Assembly (NCBI GenBank): GCA_035358715.1
Contig: DAOPPX010000005.1
Location: 13,918 to 77,917, forward strand
Source: UBA8199 sp035358715
Lineage (GTDB): Bacteria > Verrucomicrobiota > Verrucomicrobiia > Limisphaerales > UBA8199
Length of the DNA: 64,000 nt
Direction of reading: 5' to 3'
This document shows positions 26,694 to 35,182 of this stretch, piece by piece; the stretch's first letter is position 1, and every line of letters begins with the position of its first letter. The position numbers were made by a program, and so were the translations under genes. A model generated the notes under the pieces. The model was not told where the DNA came from and did not search any database. It saw only the letters and a list, made by a program, of their open reading frames with translations.

Positions 26694-27737
26694 CTAAATC
26701 GCGCGGACCAACGCCTCGATGTGGCGAATCCCCAACCGGGCCTCGACCTCAACGCGGCCCGGGGGAAGCTGACGACCGTTGGACCGACGCCATTGCCCGA
26801 GGTCCTCAACCTTCGACAGCTCCGCCCCCGGTGCAACCGGCTCCCGCGCAAAGAAAAGCCGGTGGAGAATGGAAGACTCCGGCACCTGCCGGTTGCGGAG
26901 CAGCCCGAGCCCGATCTCCCGGGCGGCGTCGTTCGCAATGACCTTCAACACGCGCAGCTTCGGTGTGGGCCGTTTGGCCGGGATGGATTCCTCATCAAAT
27001 TGCCGCGCCTCAGCGGCGGTCAACGCCAAGCCCGCCTCCAGATGGGCGGCCGGCTTTGGCCAGCGCCTCAGACAGGCGATAGCGGTGGCTTGGAAGCTGG
27101 CCTCCGGCGCATAGTGCCGGCGCACGCGGCCCACAGCGGCAAAGTCCAGCCGGCCGGTGGAAAGCACCTCCGCCGAGAACACGGGGGCGAACAAAGTCTC
27201 GCAGAACCCAATGTCAGCCGCGATCAAGTCCATCAGCCGCTCGACGGCCGAGTGCTCGGAGGATGACCGGTGCACGGGTTGCGCTTCGCTGGGCACGTTG
27301 AGCGTCAGCAGATGGGCAATCTCATGCCAGCGGCTGAACCAGCGCCGGCTGACTTTGCGTCCGCAACAGTCAATCACCGCCACATACTGCGGGCCCGCGC
27401 CGGACCTCGCCCGGCGACAACGAATCAGCGCCGCAAAGGTCTGCTCATCGAACAAAGTCGGCAGGCTCGCGAAGACGACATCGCCGGCGCCGACGTGTTG
27501 CCGCACGATGGCCTCCAGTTCGCCCGCGTGCCGGAACTCCTGGAACTCCAGGCCGAGCCGGGCGCACACCAACCTCTCCAAATCCTGGATCGAACAGATG
27601 TCCCCGGCCCGGCGCATCCATCCTTCCACCAGCGACCGGCAAAAGCCGATGATCGCCTCGACCGGGCGGCGGGGATCGCCAGCCCCAAGGCCCCGGGCGA
27701 GTTCGACGACGCGCAGATCCTGATCCAGGCAGTTCAT
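26694..27737 (-). CDS. ImmA/IrrE-family metallopeptidase
   Basis: This 347-residue protein has the zinc-peptidase motif HEIAH at 138-142 (in FSRWHEIAHLLTLNVPSE) and a downstream acidic helix around SAVERLMDLIAADIGF, the IrrE/ImmA pattern. Such proteases cleave or inactivate a partner repressor after damage or another signal. It overlaps by four bases with the XRE repressor gene upstream, the classic ImmR/ImmA arrangement of mobile elements and damage responses. The C-terminal 150 residues after the peptidase domain are of unknown role and make it longer than typical ImmA. Confidence 0.88.
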   Translation of the reverse strand: MNCLDQDLRVVELARGLGAGDPRRPVEAIIGFCRSLVEGWMRRAGDICSIQDLERLVCARLGLEFQEFRHAGELEAIVRQHVGAGDVVFASLPTLFDEQTFAALIRCRRARSGAGPQYVAVIDCCGRKVSRRWFSRWHEIAHLLTLNVPSEAQPVHRSSSEHSAVERLMDLIAADIGFCETLFAPVFSAEVLSTGRLDFAAVGRVRRHYAPEASFQATAIACLRRWPKPAAHLEAGLALTAAEARQFDEESIPAKRPTPKLRVLKVIANDAAREIGLGLLRNRQVPESSILHRLFFAREPVAPGAELSKVEDLGQWRRSNGRQLPPGRVEVEARLGIRHIEALVRAI

Positions 27738-28138
27738 TTGACGTACTCCTTCACCGCTTCATAGAAGCGCTTCCAGTCCACCTTCTCCAGGTTGTCCGAT
27801 TTGGACCGGGAACGGTGCGCGATGATCTGCCGCTGGAGATCCAGCAGCAGCAGCGTTTGGCCGAAGGTGAGGTTGGCGGACCTGGCAAACTGCGACAGCG
27901 AGGCCGGAACATGCACCTCGCCCTTCTCCGGCTCCGGCAGCTTGCTTTTCATCAGGTGGTCCATGCTGACCCCCAGGGCGGTGGCGATGGCCAGCAGGCT
28001 GTCGGCCCCCACGCTTCGCTTCCCGGCTTCCAGATCGCTCAGGAAACCCTTGCTCAGGCCGCATTCCCTGGCGAGCTGCTCCTGCGTCCAGTCCAGCTCC
28101 GCGCGCCGCGCTTTGATTCGTTCTCCGACCGGGTTCAT
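27734..28138 (-). CDS. XRE-family transcriptional repressor
   Basis: This 134-residue protein has an N-terminal HTH_3 domain (GERIKARRAELDWTQEQLAR then ECGLSKGFLSDLEAGKRSVGADSLLAIATALGVS). It is followed by a short C-terminal helical region, presumably the target of the adjacent ImmA-like protease. It overlaps that gene by four bases. The divergent spacer between it and dnaB carries palindromic and repeated motifs that could be its operators. Confidence 0.9.
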   Translation of the reverse strand: MNPVGERIKARRAELDWTQEQLARECGLSKGFLSDLEAGKRSVGADSLLAIATALGVSMDHLMKSKLPEPEKGEVHVPASLSQFARSANLTFGQTLLLLDLQRQIIAHRSRSKSDNLEKVDWKRFYEAVKEYVK

Positions 28139-28196
28139 ATCTGTCAGCCCGGGAGAATAGCGCCCGGACGCCGCCGCGCAAGCCCGGACTCGCCTA

Positions 28197-28253
28197 TTGT
28201 GAATATCTTTTTCACAACCACCTATTGACTACTTGCATAGCGAACTATATTTA
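28197..28253 (+). promoter_or_regulatory. Predicted promoter and palindromic operator between XRE and dnaB genes
   Basis: TTGTGAA (28197-28203) and TTCACAA (28211-28217) form a 7-7-7 palindrome. Directly downstream, TTGACT (28225-28230) and TATTTA (28248-28253) have a 17-base spacer and point toward the DnaB-like gene. A repeated AGCGAAC/GGCGAAC motif (near 28239-28245 and 28257-28263) lies around the -10 site. These are likely XRE binding sites (inference). Confidence 0.6.
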
Positions 28254-28316
28254 CTTGGCGAACATTGGCCCCGTCCCGTCAAATCGGGCGGAAGGCCGGA
28301 AAACCATGCTTGAGAT

Positions 28317-29840
28317 ATGAGCCAACACGGAAATACCGACCTGTTTGGTCAAGCGGCGCGGAAAGCGCCGGCGCGCGCGGCTGCCCCGGGCGCGGTTTGC
28401 GACCGCCTGCCCCCCCATTCTCCCGAAGCCGAGCAAGGGGTGCTGGGATGCATCCTGCTTTCGCCAGTGGAGTGCCTCCCGGCCTTTGTCGAGGCGTTCA
28501 AAGGCGGCGCCGAGGCCTTCTACGACCCGCGGCACCGGTGCATCTACGAGGCAATGGTCAAAGCGGCCGAGCAGAATCCGGCCTTTGACATGATCCTGCT
28601 CATCCAGCGCCTCAAGGACCTGGGGCATCTCGAGGGCGTCGGGGGGCTGGCCTACGTATCGAGCCTGGCCGACACCGTGCCCTCGGCGGCGAACCTGCCC
28701 TTCTACCTCGGGATACTCAAAGACAAGCTCCTCCTGCGGCAGGTGCTGCAGGTGTGCGGCGAAGCCTGCCAATGGGCGCACGAGAGCCCGAGCGATGTGG
28801 CCGGCCTGCTCGACAAGGTCGAGCGCAACGTGCTCCTCATCAACCAGGCGCGGGTCGGCGCCACCGAGTTGCGAATGCCCCAGGTCATCCGTCAGGCCCA
28901 GGAACGGATTGAGGAACTGCACGAAAAGCAGGGAGAACTCACCGGGATCGGCTCCGGCTACCGCAGCCTGGACCGGAAGACCAACGGCTTCCATGCCGGC
29001 GAGATGATCGTGATCGCCGCCCGCCCGAGCGTCGGCAAGACGACTTTCGCCCTGAACATCGCCGAAAACGTGGCGCTGGAGCGGAACCTGCCCGTCGGCG
29101 TGTTCAGCCTCGAGATGTCGGCCGAACAACTCGGGCTCCGCCTTCTCTGTTCCCAGGCCCGGTTGGACCTGGGCCGCGTGCGCGACGGGTTTCTCCTCGG
29201 GGGCGACTTGAAGCGGTTGGCGGTGGTATCGAGCCGCCTGGCCAAGGCGCCCATCTATATAGATGAGACCGGCGGCCTGACGATCATGGAGATTCGCGCC
29301 AAAGCGCGGCGCATGAAACAGCAATACAACATCGCCCTGTTTGTCATTGATTACCTCCAGCTCTGCCATTCCGAATCAGTCCGCGTGGACAACCGGCAGC
29401 AGGAAATCGCCGATATTTCCCATGGCATCAAGGAGATGGCCAAGGAACTCAAGGTGCCGGTCATCGTCCTGAGCCAGATGAACCGCGACTACGAGCGCGA
29501 TAATGACAAGAAAAGGCGCAAGCCGCGCCTTTCCGATCTGAGAGAATCCGGGGCGATCGAGCAGGACGCCGACTTTGTCGGCTTGCTCTACAAACCCAAG
29601 GAAGACGACGAGGAGGCGGCAGAGCCGGCTTCCCAGGACGGCAGCCCGATCCAGGTAAACCTGCTCATCGCCAAGCACCGGAATGGCCCCACGGGCGAAG
29701 TCCGGCTCACCTTCTTCAAGGCCTACACGCGCTTCGAAAGCGCGGCGCCCATTGACGATGCCGACGTCCCCAGCCCGAGCCACGGCGCGCCGGGCGCTGT
29801 CCACCCCCTTGCCCCGCGGGCCAAAGTGCTGGCGCAATAG
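28317..29840 (+). CDS. dnaB: Replicative DNA helicase DnaB
   Basis: This 507-residue hexameric-helicase protein has the DnaB N-terminal domain (SPEAEQGVLGCILLSP) and a RecA-like motor with Walker A ARPSVGKTT at 235-243. Walker B is within ALFVIDYLQL, followed by IVLSQMNRDYE and LSDLRESGAIEQDAD. It unwinds DNA at the replication fork. The C-terminus carries an extra Ala/Pro-rich tail of about 35 residues. It is divergent from the XRE/ImmA pair, which raises the chance that it is an accessory DnaB of a mobile element, but nothing in the sequence excludes the housekeeping enzyme. Confidence 0.93.
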   Translation: MSQHGNTDLFGQAARKAPARAAAPGAVCDRLPPHSPEAEQGVLGCILLSPVECLPAFVEAFKGGAEAFYDPRHRCIYEAMVKAAEQNPAFDMILLIQRLKDLGHLEGVGGLAYVSSLADTVPSAANLPFYLGILKDKLLLRQVLQVCGEACQWAHESPSDVAGLLDKVERNVLLINQARVGATELRMPQVIRQAQERIEELHEKQGELTGIGSGYRSLDRKTNGFHAGEMIVIAARPSVGKTTFALNIAENVALERNLPVGVFSLEMSAEQLGLRLLCSQARLDLGRVRDGFLLGGDLKRLAVVSSRLAKAPIYIDETGGLTIMEIRAKARRMKQQYNIALFVIDYLQLCHSESVRVDNRQQEIADISHGIKEMAKELKVPVIVLSQMNRDYERDNDKKRRKPRLSDLRESGAIEQDADFVGLLYKPKEDDEEAAEPASQDGSPIQVNLLIAKHRNGPTGEVRLTFFKAYTRFESAAPIDDADVPSPSHGAPGAVHPLAPRAKVLAQ

Positions 29841-29979
29841 CCATTGGCCGGCTCAGACCGTGCGGACGGTGTAAGCGGGCGAGACGCCCACACTCAGGGG
29901 CGCTGGCACATGGTGGCGCGCAGGGGCTAATCGGGCTCGCGCCCCGGGGCGCTCTCGCGGCACACAGCCGCCAACGGAC

Positions 29980-30888
29980 TCAAGGCGCCTTGCTTGCCGA
30001 GCGCTCCAGGTATGCGGTTGCGTCGCCCGAGCCGCTCCTGGCGGCCCGGCGCATCCACTCCATGCCCAGCTTCTCGTCCCTCTCGGTGCCTTTGCCCTCC
30101 AGGTAAGCCTTGGCCAGCAAGTACTGCATGTAGGGATTGCTGTCCGTGGCCCGGGCGCGCAAGACTTCAAACTCCTGCCGGGCCGACGGCTCCGCCAGCT
30201 CCCGGCCCAGCGCGTCGGCCCGTTGCCGGCAGGCAGCCACGACGCGATTCAGCGCGGCGGTTTCTTCCGCGCTGAGCGAGGCGTTCTCGAAGGCGTCAAC
30301 CGTCTTGAACCTTGCGCCCGACGCATAGGACTTCGTGCCTTCTTTGATCAGCAAGGCATTCGTGCCGGTGGCGCCGGCGGTCGCGCGGCCAAAGTTCATC
30401 ACGAAGAGCGTGGCGGCATCGTCCTGAATCAGCGCGTCGCCGTTGGTAAAGGACTGGAGCACGGTGTAGGCGGGGACAAAATGCAGCGGCCGGTCCAGGG
30501 TCGGCGTGAGCGCCTGATTCGTGGTGGAAAGCGGCAGCAACAGCTTGCTTTGCCAGGCTTCGCCGAGGCCGCTTCCGGCGATGAGCTTCGCGGCGAGCGC
30601 ATGCCTCGCAGCGTGATTGGTGAGCGCCACATACCTTGACCGCTCCGCCTTCATAGCCTCCAACTGCCGGTCCTGGGCCTCGGTCCGGGCCTGGAAATAG
30701 AGCGCGCCGTGGTAGCTGAACCACCACTCCGGGCCATAGACACGGGCCAGGCACTCGACGAAGTGCTTCTGCTCGGCCAGCAACGGGTCAGCCGGGTCGA
30801 GGGCTGAGGCAGAGCCGTCGGCGGCGTGGGCCCGCATCCCGAGGCACAACACCAGGCAACTGATGAAAGCCGGCACTCGTTTTTTCAT
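29980..30888 (-). CDS. Secreted protein with C-terminal Sel1-like repeat
   Basis: This 302-residue protein starts with a signal peptide (MKKRVPAFISCLVLCLGMRA then HAADG). The middle section has no recognised domain. The C-terminus, NPYMQYLLAKAYLEGKGTER then DEKLGMEWMRRAARSG, is a Sel1-like (TPR-related) repeat used in protein-protein contacts. The plus-strand gap of about 140 bases to dnaB contains only the convergent 3' ends. Confidence 0.75.
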   Translation of the reverse strand: MKKRVPAFISCLVLCLGMRAHAADGSASALDPADPLLAEQKHFVECLARVYGPEWWFSYHGALYFQARTEAQDRQLEAMKAERSRYVALTNHAARHALAAKLIAGSGLGEAWQSKLLLPLSTTNQALTPTLDRPLHFVPAYTVLQSFTNGDALIQDDAATLFVMNFGRATAGATGTNALLIKEGTKSYASGARFKTVDAFENASLSAEETAALNRVVAACRQRADALGRELAEPSARQEFEVLRARATDSNPYMQYLLAKAYLEGKGTERDEKLGMEWMRRAARSGSGDATAYLERSASKAP

Positions 30889-30975
30889 CCCGGCACTAAG
30901 GTAGCCGCAGGACTCGCCGCGTCAACGATGTCCGCCACGTGCGAACCAGGCCGGCGCTCCCGGCCCCGGCGCCCA

Positions 30976-31048
30976 CATGAAGGAGCGCGGACATTTTTGT
31001 CCGCCCATCTCGCCTGCAATCCGGCAGGCGTACGGATTTGTCCGCGCC
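30976..31048. repeat. Family III palindromic repeat (CGGAC/CGGGC type)
   Basis: ATGAAGGAGCGCGGACATTT is followed by TTGTCCGC, then CAATCCGGCAGGCG and TTTGTCCGCG, forming nested inverted repeats. The layout matches 50838-50920, where ATGAAG, GGAGCGCGGGCATCTTG, CAATCCG and a mirrored GATGCCCGCG occur in the same order. Confidence 0.6.
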
Positions 31049-31139
31049 CCTTCCCGGGCCTCCTGCATACACGCCGGCCGTCGGTGGCGCGCGGGATTGG
31101 CATTGCCTTTGGCGGCAGACCGGACTTAATTGTGCGCGT

Positions 31140-32024
31140 ATGAATCTAAAACAACTTCTCTCACTGGGCTTGGGCTGCACAGTTGCCGGCCTGGCCGCCC
31201 CGCTGTCGCTGCGCGCCGAAACCACGATCCCCGACGCCTGCAAGACCGGCGGGTTTGCCATCGGCTGCCAGGCCTACACGTTCAACCGGTTCACGGTCTT
31301 TGAAGCCATCGAAAAGACCGCCCAGGCCGGCGGCAAGGTTATTGAGTTCTACCCCGGCCAGAAGCTCAGCCGCGAGGAGCCAAACGTCACCTGGGACCAC
31401 AACGCCTCCCCCGAGACCATCCGGAAGGTCAAGGACAAGCTTGCCGCCGCCAAGGTCACTGCCGTCAACTACGGCGTGGTCGGCATTCCCAAAGACGAAG
31501 CCGAGGCCCGCAAGATATTCGCGTTTGCCCGGACGCTGGGGCTGTATGCCGTCACCACCGAATCCGTCGAGGCGATTGACACCATCGAGAAGCTGGTCAA
31601 GGAATACGACATCAAGGTCGGCTTCCACAACCACCCGAAGCGGGCCGACGACCCCGGTTACCGCATGTGGGATCCGAACTACGTCGTGTCGTTGGTCAAA
31701 AACCGGGACGCGCGCATCGGGGCCAGCGCCGACAGCGGCCACTGGGTCCGCTCGAACCTGAACCCGGTGGATTGCCTGCGCGTTCTCAAGGGGCGGATTG
31801 TCAGCAGCCATCTGAAAGACTTGAACGAGATGGGCCCCGGCGCGCACGACATGCCGTTTGGCACCGGGGTTTCCGATATCCCCGGGCTCTTGAACGAGTT
31901 GAAGGCCCAGGGCTTCGCCGGCAACATCGCCATCGAATACGAATATCACTGGGACAACTCGACTCCTGAAGTCGGCCAGTGCATCGGCTTCGTCCGCGGC
32001 TACGGCGCGGCGCGGAAGTGGTAA
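31140..32024 (+). CDS. Exported sugar isomerase/epimerase-like TIM-barrel protein
   Basis: This 294-residue protein has a signal peptide (MNLKQLLSLGLGCTVAGLAA) and a xylose-isomerase-like TIM barrel (AP endonuclease family 2). It carries the metal/substrate residues VGFHNHPKRADDP, GASADSGHWVRSN, VSSHLKDLNEMGP and IAIEYEYHWDNS. Proteins of this group isomerise or epimerise sugars or inositols; here the enzyme is predicted to work in the periplasm. The ATG at 31140 is chosen for the signal peptide; the frame is open 34 codons further back into repeat sequence. Confidence 0.85.
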   Translation: MNLKQLLSLGLGCTVAGLAAPLSLRAETTIPDACKTGGFAIGCQAYTFNRFTVFEAIEKTAQAGGKVIEFYPGQKLSREEPNVTWDHNASPETIRKVKDKLAAAKVTAVNYGVVGIPKDEAEARKIFAFARTLGLYAVTTESVEAIDTIEKLVKEYDIKVGFHNHPKRADDPGYRMWDPNYVVSLVKNRDARIGASADSGHWVRSNLNPVDCLRVLKGRIVSSHLKDLNEMGPGAHDMPFGTGVSDIPGLLNELKAQGFAGNIAIEYEYHWDNSTPEVGQCIGFVRGYGAARKW

Positions 32025-32198
32025 TCCGCGTCCTGTAAGGCGGCGCCCCTGTTTCGACCGGGGCGGGGCGCGCCAGCCAGCCAGGAGCAACTGTCGAGAG
32101 CAGGAGATTTGAGGAGCCTTCTCCGGGTCCCCTGCCTGCTCGCCGCACCCATCTCTTCTCAGATCTGCAACTGGCACGAATGCTGCGGCAAGATAAAC

Positions 32199-32413
32199 AG
32201 TATTCTTTGGCAGACGCAGCGCGGGATTTGCCCTGCCCTGTTCGTGATCAGCGACTGAGAACTCGAACTGTAAGTTGAACGATTAAGAGGAACCAGAAGC
32301 TGAGGTTGTGGCCGGCATGCCTTTAATGGACGTCGAAAGCAGCCCGCTTGTTCCAAATGTTGCAACCAGGTTCCGCAGAATAGTCGCACACGGCAACGGC
32401 GGGGTTTTTTTTG
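32199..32413 (+). repeat. Dispersed ~215-bp element, family IV, copy A
   Basis: This intergenic block matches 43633-43847 by eye over its whole length. Conserved islands include TTCTTTGG at the start, CCCTGCC with CGTGAT shortly after, GGTTGTGGCCG, GCCTTTA, GTCGAAAGCA and a terminal CACACGGCA then GGCGGGGTT leading into a T-run (32405-32412). It ends about 55 bases before the tRNA-His gene. The gap 32025-32465 contains nothing else recognised. Confidence 0.75.
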
Positions 32414-32465
32414 ATGTCAGCGGGCTTGACGCCAACCGTGCGGAAACCTACGTTAGTGGCCGGTT

Positions 32466-32544
32466 GGTGGCCGTAGCTCAGCCTGGTTAGAGCCCCAGAT
32501 TGTGGATCTGGCTGTCGCGGGTTCAAATCCCGTCGGCCACCCCA
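32466..32544 (+). tRNA. tRNA-His (GTG)
   Basis: It has acceptor arms GTGGCCG/CGGCCAC, an extra 5' G (32466) opposite C73 as expected for tRNA-His, D-arm TAGCTCAGCCTGGTTAGAGC, anticodon loop TTGTGGA (GTG), T-loop GGTTCAAATCC and an encoded CCA at 32542-32544. Confidence 0.96.
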
Positions 32545-32724
32545 AACCCCCGCCCCTGCAACCTTCAACTGTCTGCAATACCGGCCCCAACTGCTCCAGC
32601 CATGTCACAAATGCCTCCTGGGGCATGCCTGCCTTGACGCCCGAGCCGAACCGGCGGCCCCGGCTCTGCCCCGCACCATAACGCCAAAGCGCAACTCCCG
32701 CCTGCCTTCTACATAGCTCCCACA

Positions 32725-32773
32725 TGGCTCCCACATGGCTTAATAGAAAATCTATTAAGCCATGTGGGAGCCA
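32725..32773. repeat. Perfect 23-bp inverted repeat with 3-base loop
   Basis: Positions 32725-32747 are perfectly complementary to 32751-32773, with AAA in the loop. The left arm is preceded by an extra direct copy of CCCACATGGCT. No T-tail follows, so it is not a standard terminator. The surrounding 32545-33046 holds no supported gene. Confidence 0.9.
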
Positions 32774-33046
32774 GGTGGCATGGGGGCAGGTCGGGGCGCG
32801 GCCCCTGCCGGGTGATAGGGGCGAAACGCTCCCGGGAGGGCTGGGGACGGTTCCGGCCGGGCTTGGCGACTTGCGCCAGGGGCGGTTTTACACCGGGGGA
32901 AAGAGCCCGACACGCGTATCCGCACAAGTGCGGATTGACGGTATTGGCAGGCGGTTTCAGAGTGTAAGCATGCACACTGAGTGCGGTTCTTGGCGCGGAC
33001 GCGATGCGCGATCACGCGCCCAAAGGCGCACAGGCGGATGCTGAAA

Positions 33047-33703
33047 ATGAATAGACTAACCGTTCCCCTGCGGCGAAGCGCCGCTGCCCCTGTTATGTTT
33101 CGAGATATCCCTTCGTTCCTTCTGGCCTTGTCCAGCCTGACTGCGAGCGCGTTGCTTGCCGCTTACCCGCCGGTGGTCCACGCCGCCGATGGCTTGCCCG
33201 TCAAAGAGTCCGGCGCTCGGCTGTCCCAGGTTCAGACAGCATACGGCGAACCGCAGGGCCGTCAGATGCGTCGCTACCAGGCCTTCGCCCGCAACGCGGA
33301 ACTGCCGCAGATTATGGTTAGAGACCAGACCACGATCGAGGTTGGTGAGATCCTCAAGGTTGATGCCTCTCGGCTGGCTAAACTCTCGATCCGCGAGGTG
33401 GAATCGCTGGCTGGCCAGTTCGGGGTCCCGGCGGCCCTCATCACCAGGCTGGCGCAGCGCGTTTCCCCGACTCCACCCCCCGACGCTGCGCAGTTTGCCC
33501 GCGAACTCCGCACGGCGGTGATTGACCACAGATTCCTCCAAGGCGAGTGGGGCCGATATCATCCGGGCGTCGAAGGCCAGCCGACCAGGGCCGCCGCCCT
33601 TGAGGCCCTGCAAGCCGGCGACATTCCCAAAGCCTGGGCCCTGTACGACAGCTTAAGCAGGCCACAGCCGCCCGGAAATCTTCGAGTTGTCACGGTGCCG
33701 TAA
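33047..33703 (+). CDS. Hypothetical exported protein
   Basis: This is a roughly 218-residue protein with a long N-region followed by a hydrophobic stretch (DIPSFLLALSSLTASALLAA) and a likely cleavage site at VHAAD. The mature part is hydrophilic and helical, and no family is recognised. The ATG at 33047 is preferred because AGGCGG lies 9 bases upstream; ATGs at 33038 and 33095 are alternatives. It ends about 90 bases before the convergent trmL. Confidence 0.6.
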   Translation: MNRLTVPLRRSAAAPVMFRDIPSFLLALSSLTASALLAAYPPVVHAADGLPVKESGARLSQVQTAYGEPQGRQMRRYQAFARNAELPQIMVRDQTTIEVGEILKVDASRLAKLSIREVESLAGQFGVPAALITRLAQRVSPTPPPDAAQFARELRTAVIDHRFLQGEWGRYHPGVEGQPTRAAALEALQAGDIPKAWALYDSLSRPQPPGNLRVVTVP

Positions 33704-33790
33704 GCCGCCGACTGCGGCTGACACACCGGGGCGGCTCGTGGGGCTGTTTCCGGAACGGAGGGGTAAGGTTCTGGGCAGGACGCACCGGGC

Positions 33791-34255
33791 TCACACCTCG
33801 CCCTGGAAGCCCTGCTGCCTCAACGCTTCGAACAGCACCAGCGCCACACAGTTCGACAGGTTCAACGACCGGGCCCGCGCATGGAACATCGGGATGCGCA
33901 GCCAGTGATCGGGGCTTTCGTGCAGGAGCTTCTTGGGCAGGCCGGCCGTTTCGCGGCCAAAGACAAGATAATCCTCAGGCGCGAAGCTGGCTTGGGTGTA
34001 AAGCCGCGGGCCGTTCGATTCCACAAGCCAGAGGCGCGCGCCTTTGGGGAGCGCCTGCCGGAATGCCGTCCAGTCCGGCCAGCGATGCCACCGGACGTGC
34101 TGCCAGTAATCCATGCCGGCGCGCCGGAGGTGCGCGTCGTCCAGCTTGAACCCGAACGGTTCGACCAGGTGCAGCGTGCTCCTGGTGGCGGCACATAGCC
34201 GCGCCACATTGCCCGTGTTAGGCGGGATTTCCGGTTCGAGCAGAACCACGTGCAT
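33791..34255 (-). CDS. trmL: tRNA (cytidine(34)-2'-O)-methyltransferase
   Basis: This 154-residue SPOUT methyltransferase begins MHVVLLEPEIPPNTGNVARL (motif 1 with PNTGN). It has LVFGRETAGLP (motif 2) and RSLNLSNCVALVLFEALRQ (motif 3, the trefoil-knot SAM site). It 2'-O-methylates the wobble position of tRNA-Leu isoacceptors, which improves decoding. The length matches the family. It starts three bases after truA ends, and the pair forms the tail of a translation-related operon. Confidence 0.94.
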   Translation of the reverse strand: MHVVLLEPEIPPNTGNVARLCAATRSTLHLVEPFGFKLDDAHLRRAGMDYWQHVRWHRWPDWTAFRQALPKGARLWLVESNGPRLYTQASFAPEDYLVFGRETAGLPKKLLHESPDHWLRIPMFHARARSLNLSNCVALVLFEALRQQGFQGEV

Positions 34256-34258
34256 ATT

Positions 34259-35104
34259 CTACGCCCCGGGCGGGCGGGCGGGGTCGCGCCCACTTGCCCG
34301 CCTCGAGGAGCGGAGCCTTGCTTGCCTGCCGTCCCCTTTGACCCGTTTCCGGCGATAGTGCACTTTCCACAACACCAGCCCGTGGGCCGGCGCGGTCATG
34401 CCTGCGACGCGGCGATCCCGCCGGGCAAGCATCCGCCGCACTTCATCGGCCGGGAATTTGCCCAGGCCCACCTGCACCAGCGTCCCCGCAATGCCGCGGC
34501 ACATCTTGTAGAGAAACCCATCCCCCTCGATGATAAAGGTCAGCAGCGGCCCCTTCTTCCTGAGCCGGCAGCGCGTCAGCGTGCGGACGGTGGACTCCCT
34601 GGCGTAGCCCGGGTTGGCGGCGAAGGATTGGAAATCATGTTTCCCCACCAACCCTGGCGCGGCGGCCCGCATTGCGCGCAAGTCGAGCGGACGCGGCACA
34701 TGCCACGCTGTGTGCCGGACCAGGGGATTCATCGCCGGGTGGTTCCATACGAAGTAGCGATACTCCTTGCCCGCGGCGTCGAACCGCGCGTGAAATCGCT
34801 GTGGAGCGCGGGCGGCGGACAGCACGCGAACGTCCTCCGGCAGCCAGGCGTTGATCGCCAGGGCGAGCTTGCGCGCGGACATCCGGCACTCGGCGCGCGG
34901 CGCTTCAAAGTGCGCCACCATGCCCAGTGCATGCACGCCCGTGTCGGTGCGGCTGGAGCCGTGCACGCGGGGCCGGCTGGGGAAAAGCTTCGCCAGCGCC
35001 GCCTCCACCTTCTCCTGCACGCCGGTGCCGATCTTCTGCACCTGCCAGCCTTCGTAGGCGGTGCCGTCGTAGGCGATGGTCAGTTTGAACTTCAACGATT
35101 CCAT
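34259..35104 (-). CDS. truA: tRNA pseudouridine(38-40) synthase
   Basis: This 281-residue enzyme starts KFKLTIAYDGTAYEGWQVQ and has the catalytic aspartate in SSRTDTGVHA (D54). It also has AARAPQRFHARFDAAGKEYRY, FLYKMCRGIAGTLVQVG and a basic C-terminus. It isomerises uridines 38-40 in the anticodon arm. It is separated from ruvX by about 78 bases on the same strand. Confidence 0.95.
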   Translation of the reverse strand: MESLKFKLTIAYDGTAYEGWQVQKIGTGVQEKVEAALAKLFPSRPRVHGSSRTDTGVHALGMVAHFEAPRAECRMSARKLALAINAWLPEDVRVLSAARAPQRFHARFDAAGKEYRYFVWNHPAMNPLVRHTAWHVPRPLDLRAMRAAAPGLVGKHDFQSFAANPGYARESTVRTLTRCRLRKKGPLLTFIIEGDGFLYKMCRGIAGTLVQVGLGKFPADEVRRMLARRDRRVAGMTAPAHGLVLWKVHYRRKRVKGDGRQARLRSSRRASGRDPARPPGA

Positions 35105-35182
35105 AGGGTGGGGCGTGGGGCGCGGGGCGTGATGCGTGTCAACTGGCGGCGGCGGCGCGCAACACGGAACACGCGCGAGTCA

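Noticed and set aside
32466..32568. Reading frame on the minus strand with GWPTGFEPATARSTIWGSNQ
   Set aside because: It is the antisense of tRNA-His, a known annotation artefact.
32725..32773. Rho-independent terminator
   Set aside because: The hairpin is perfect but is not followed by a T-run on either strand.
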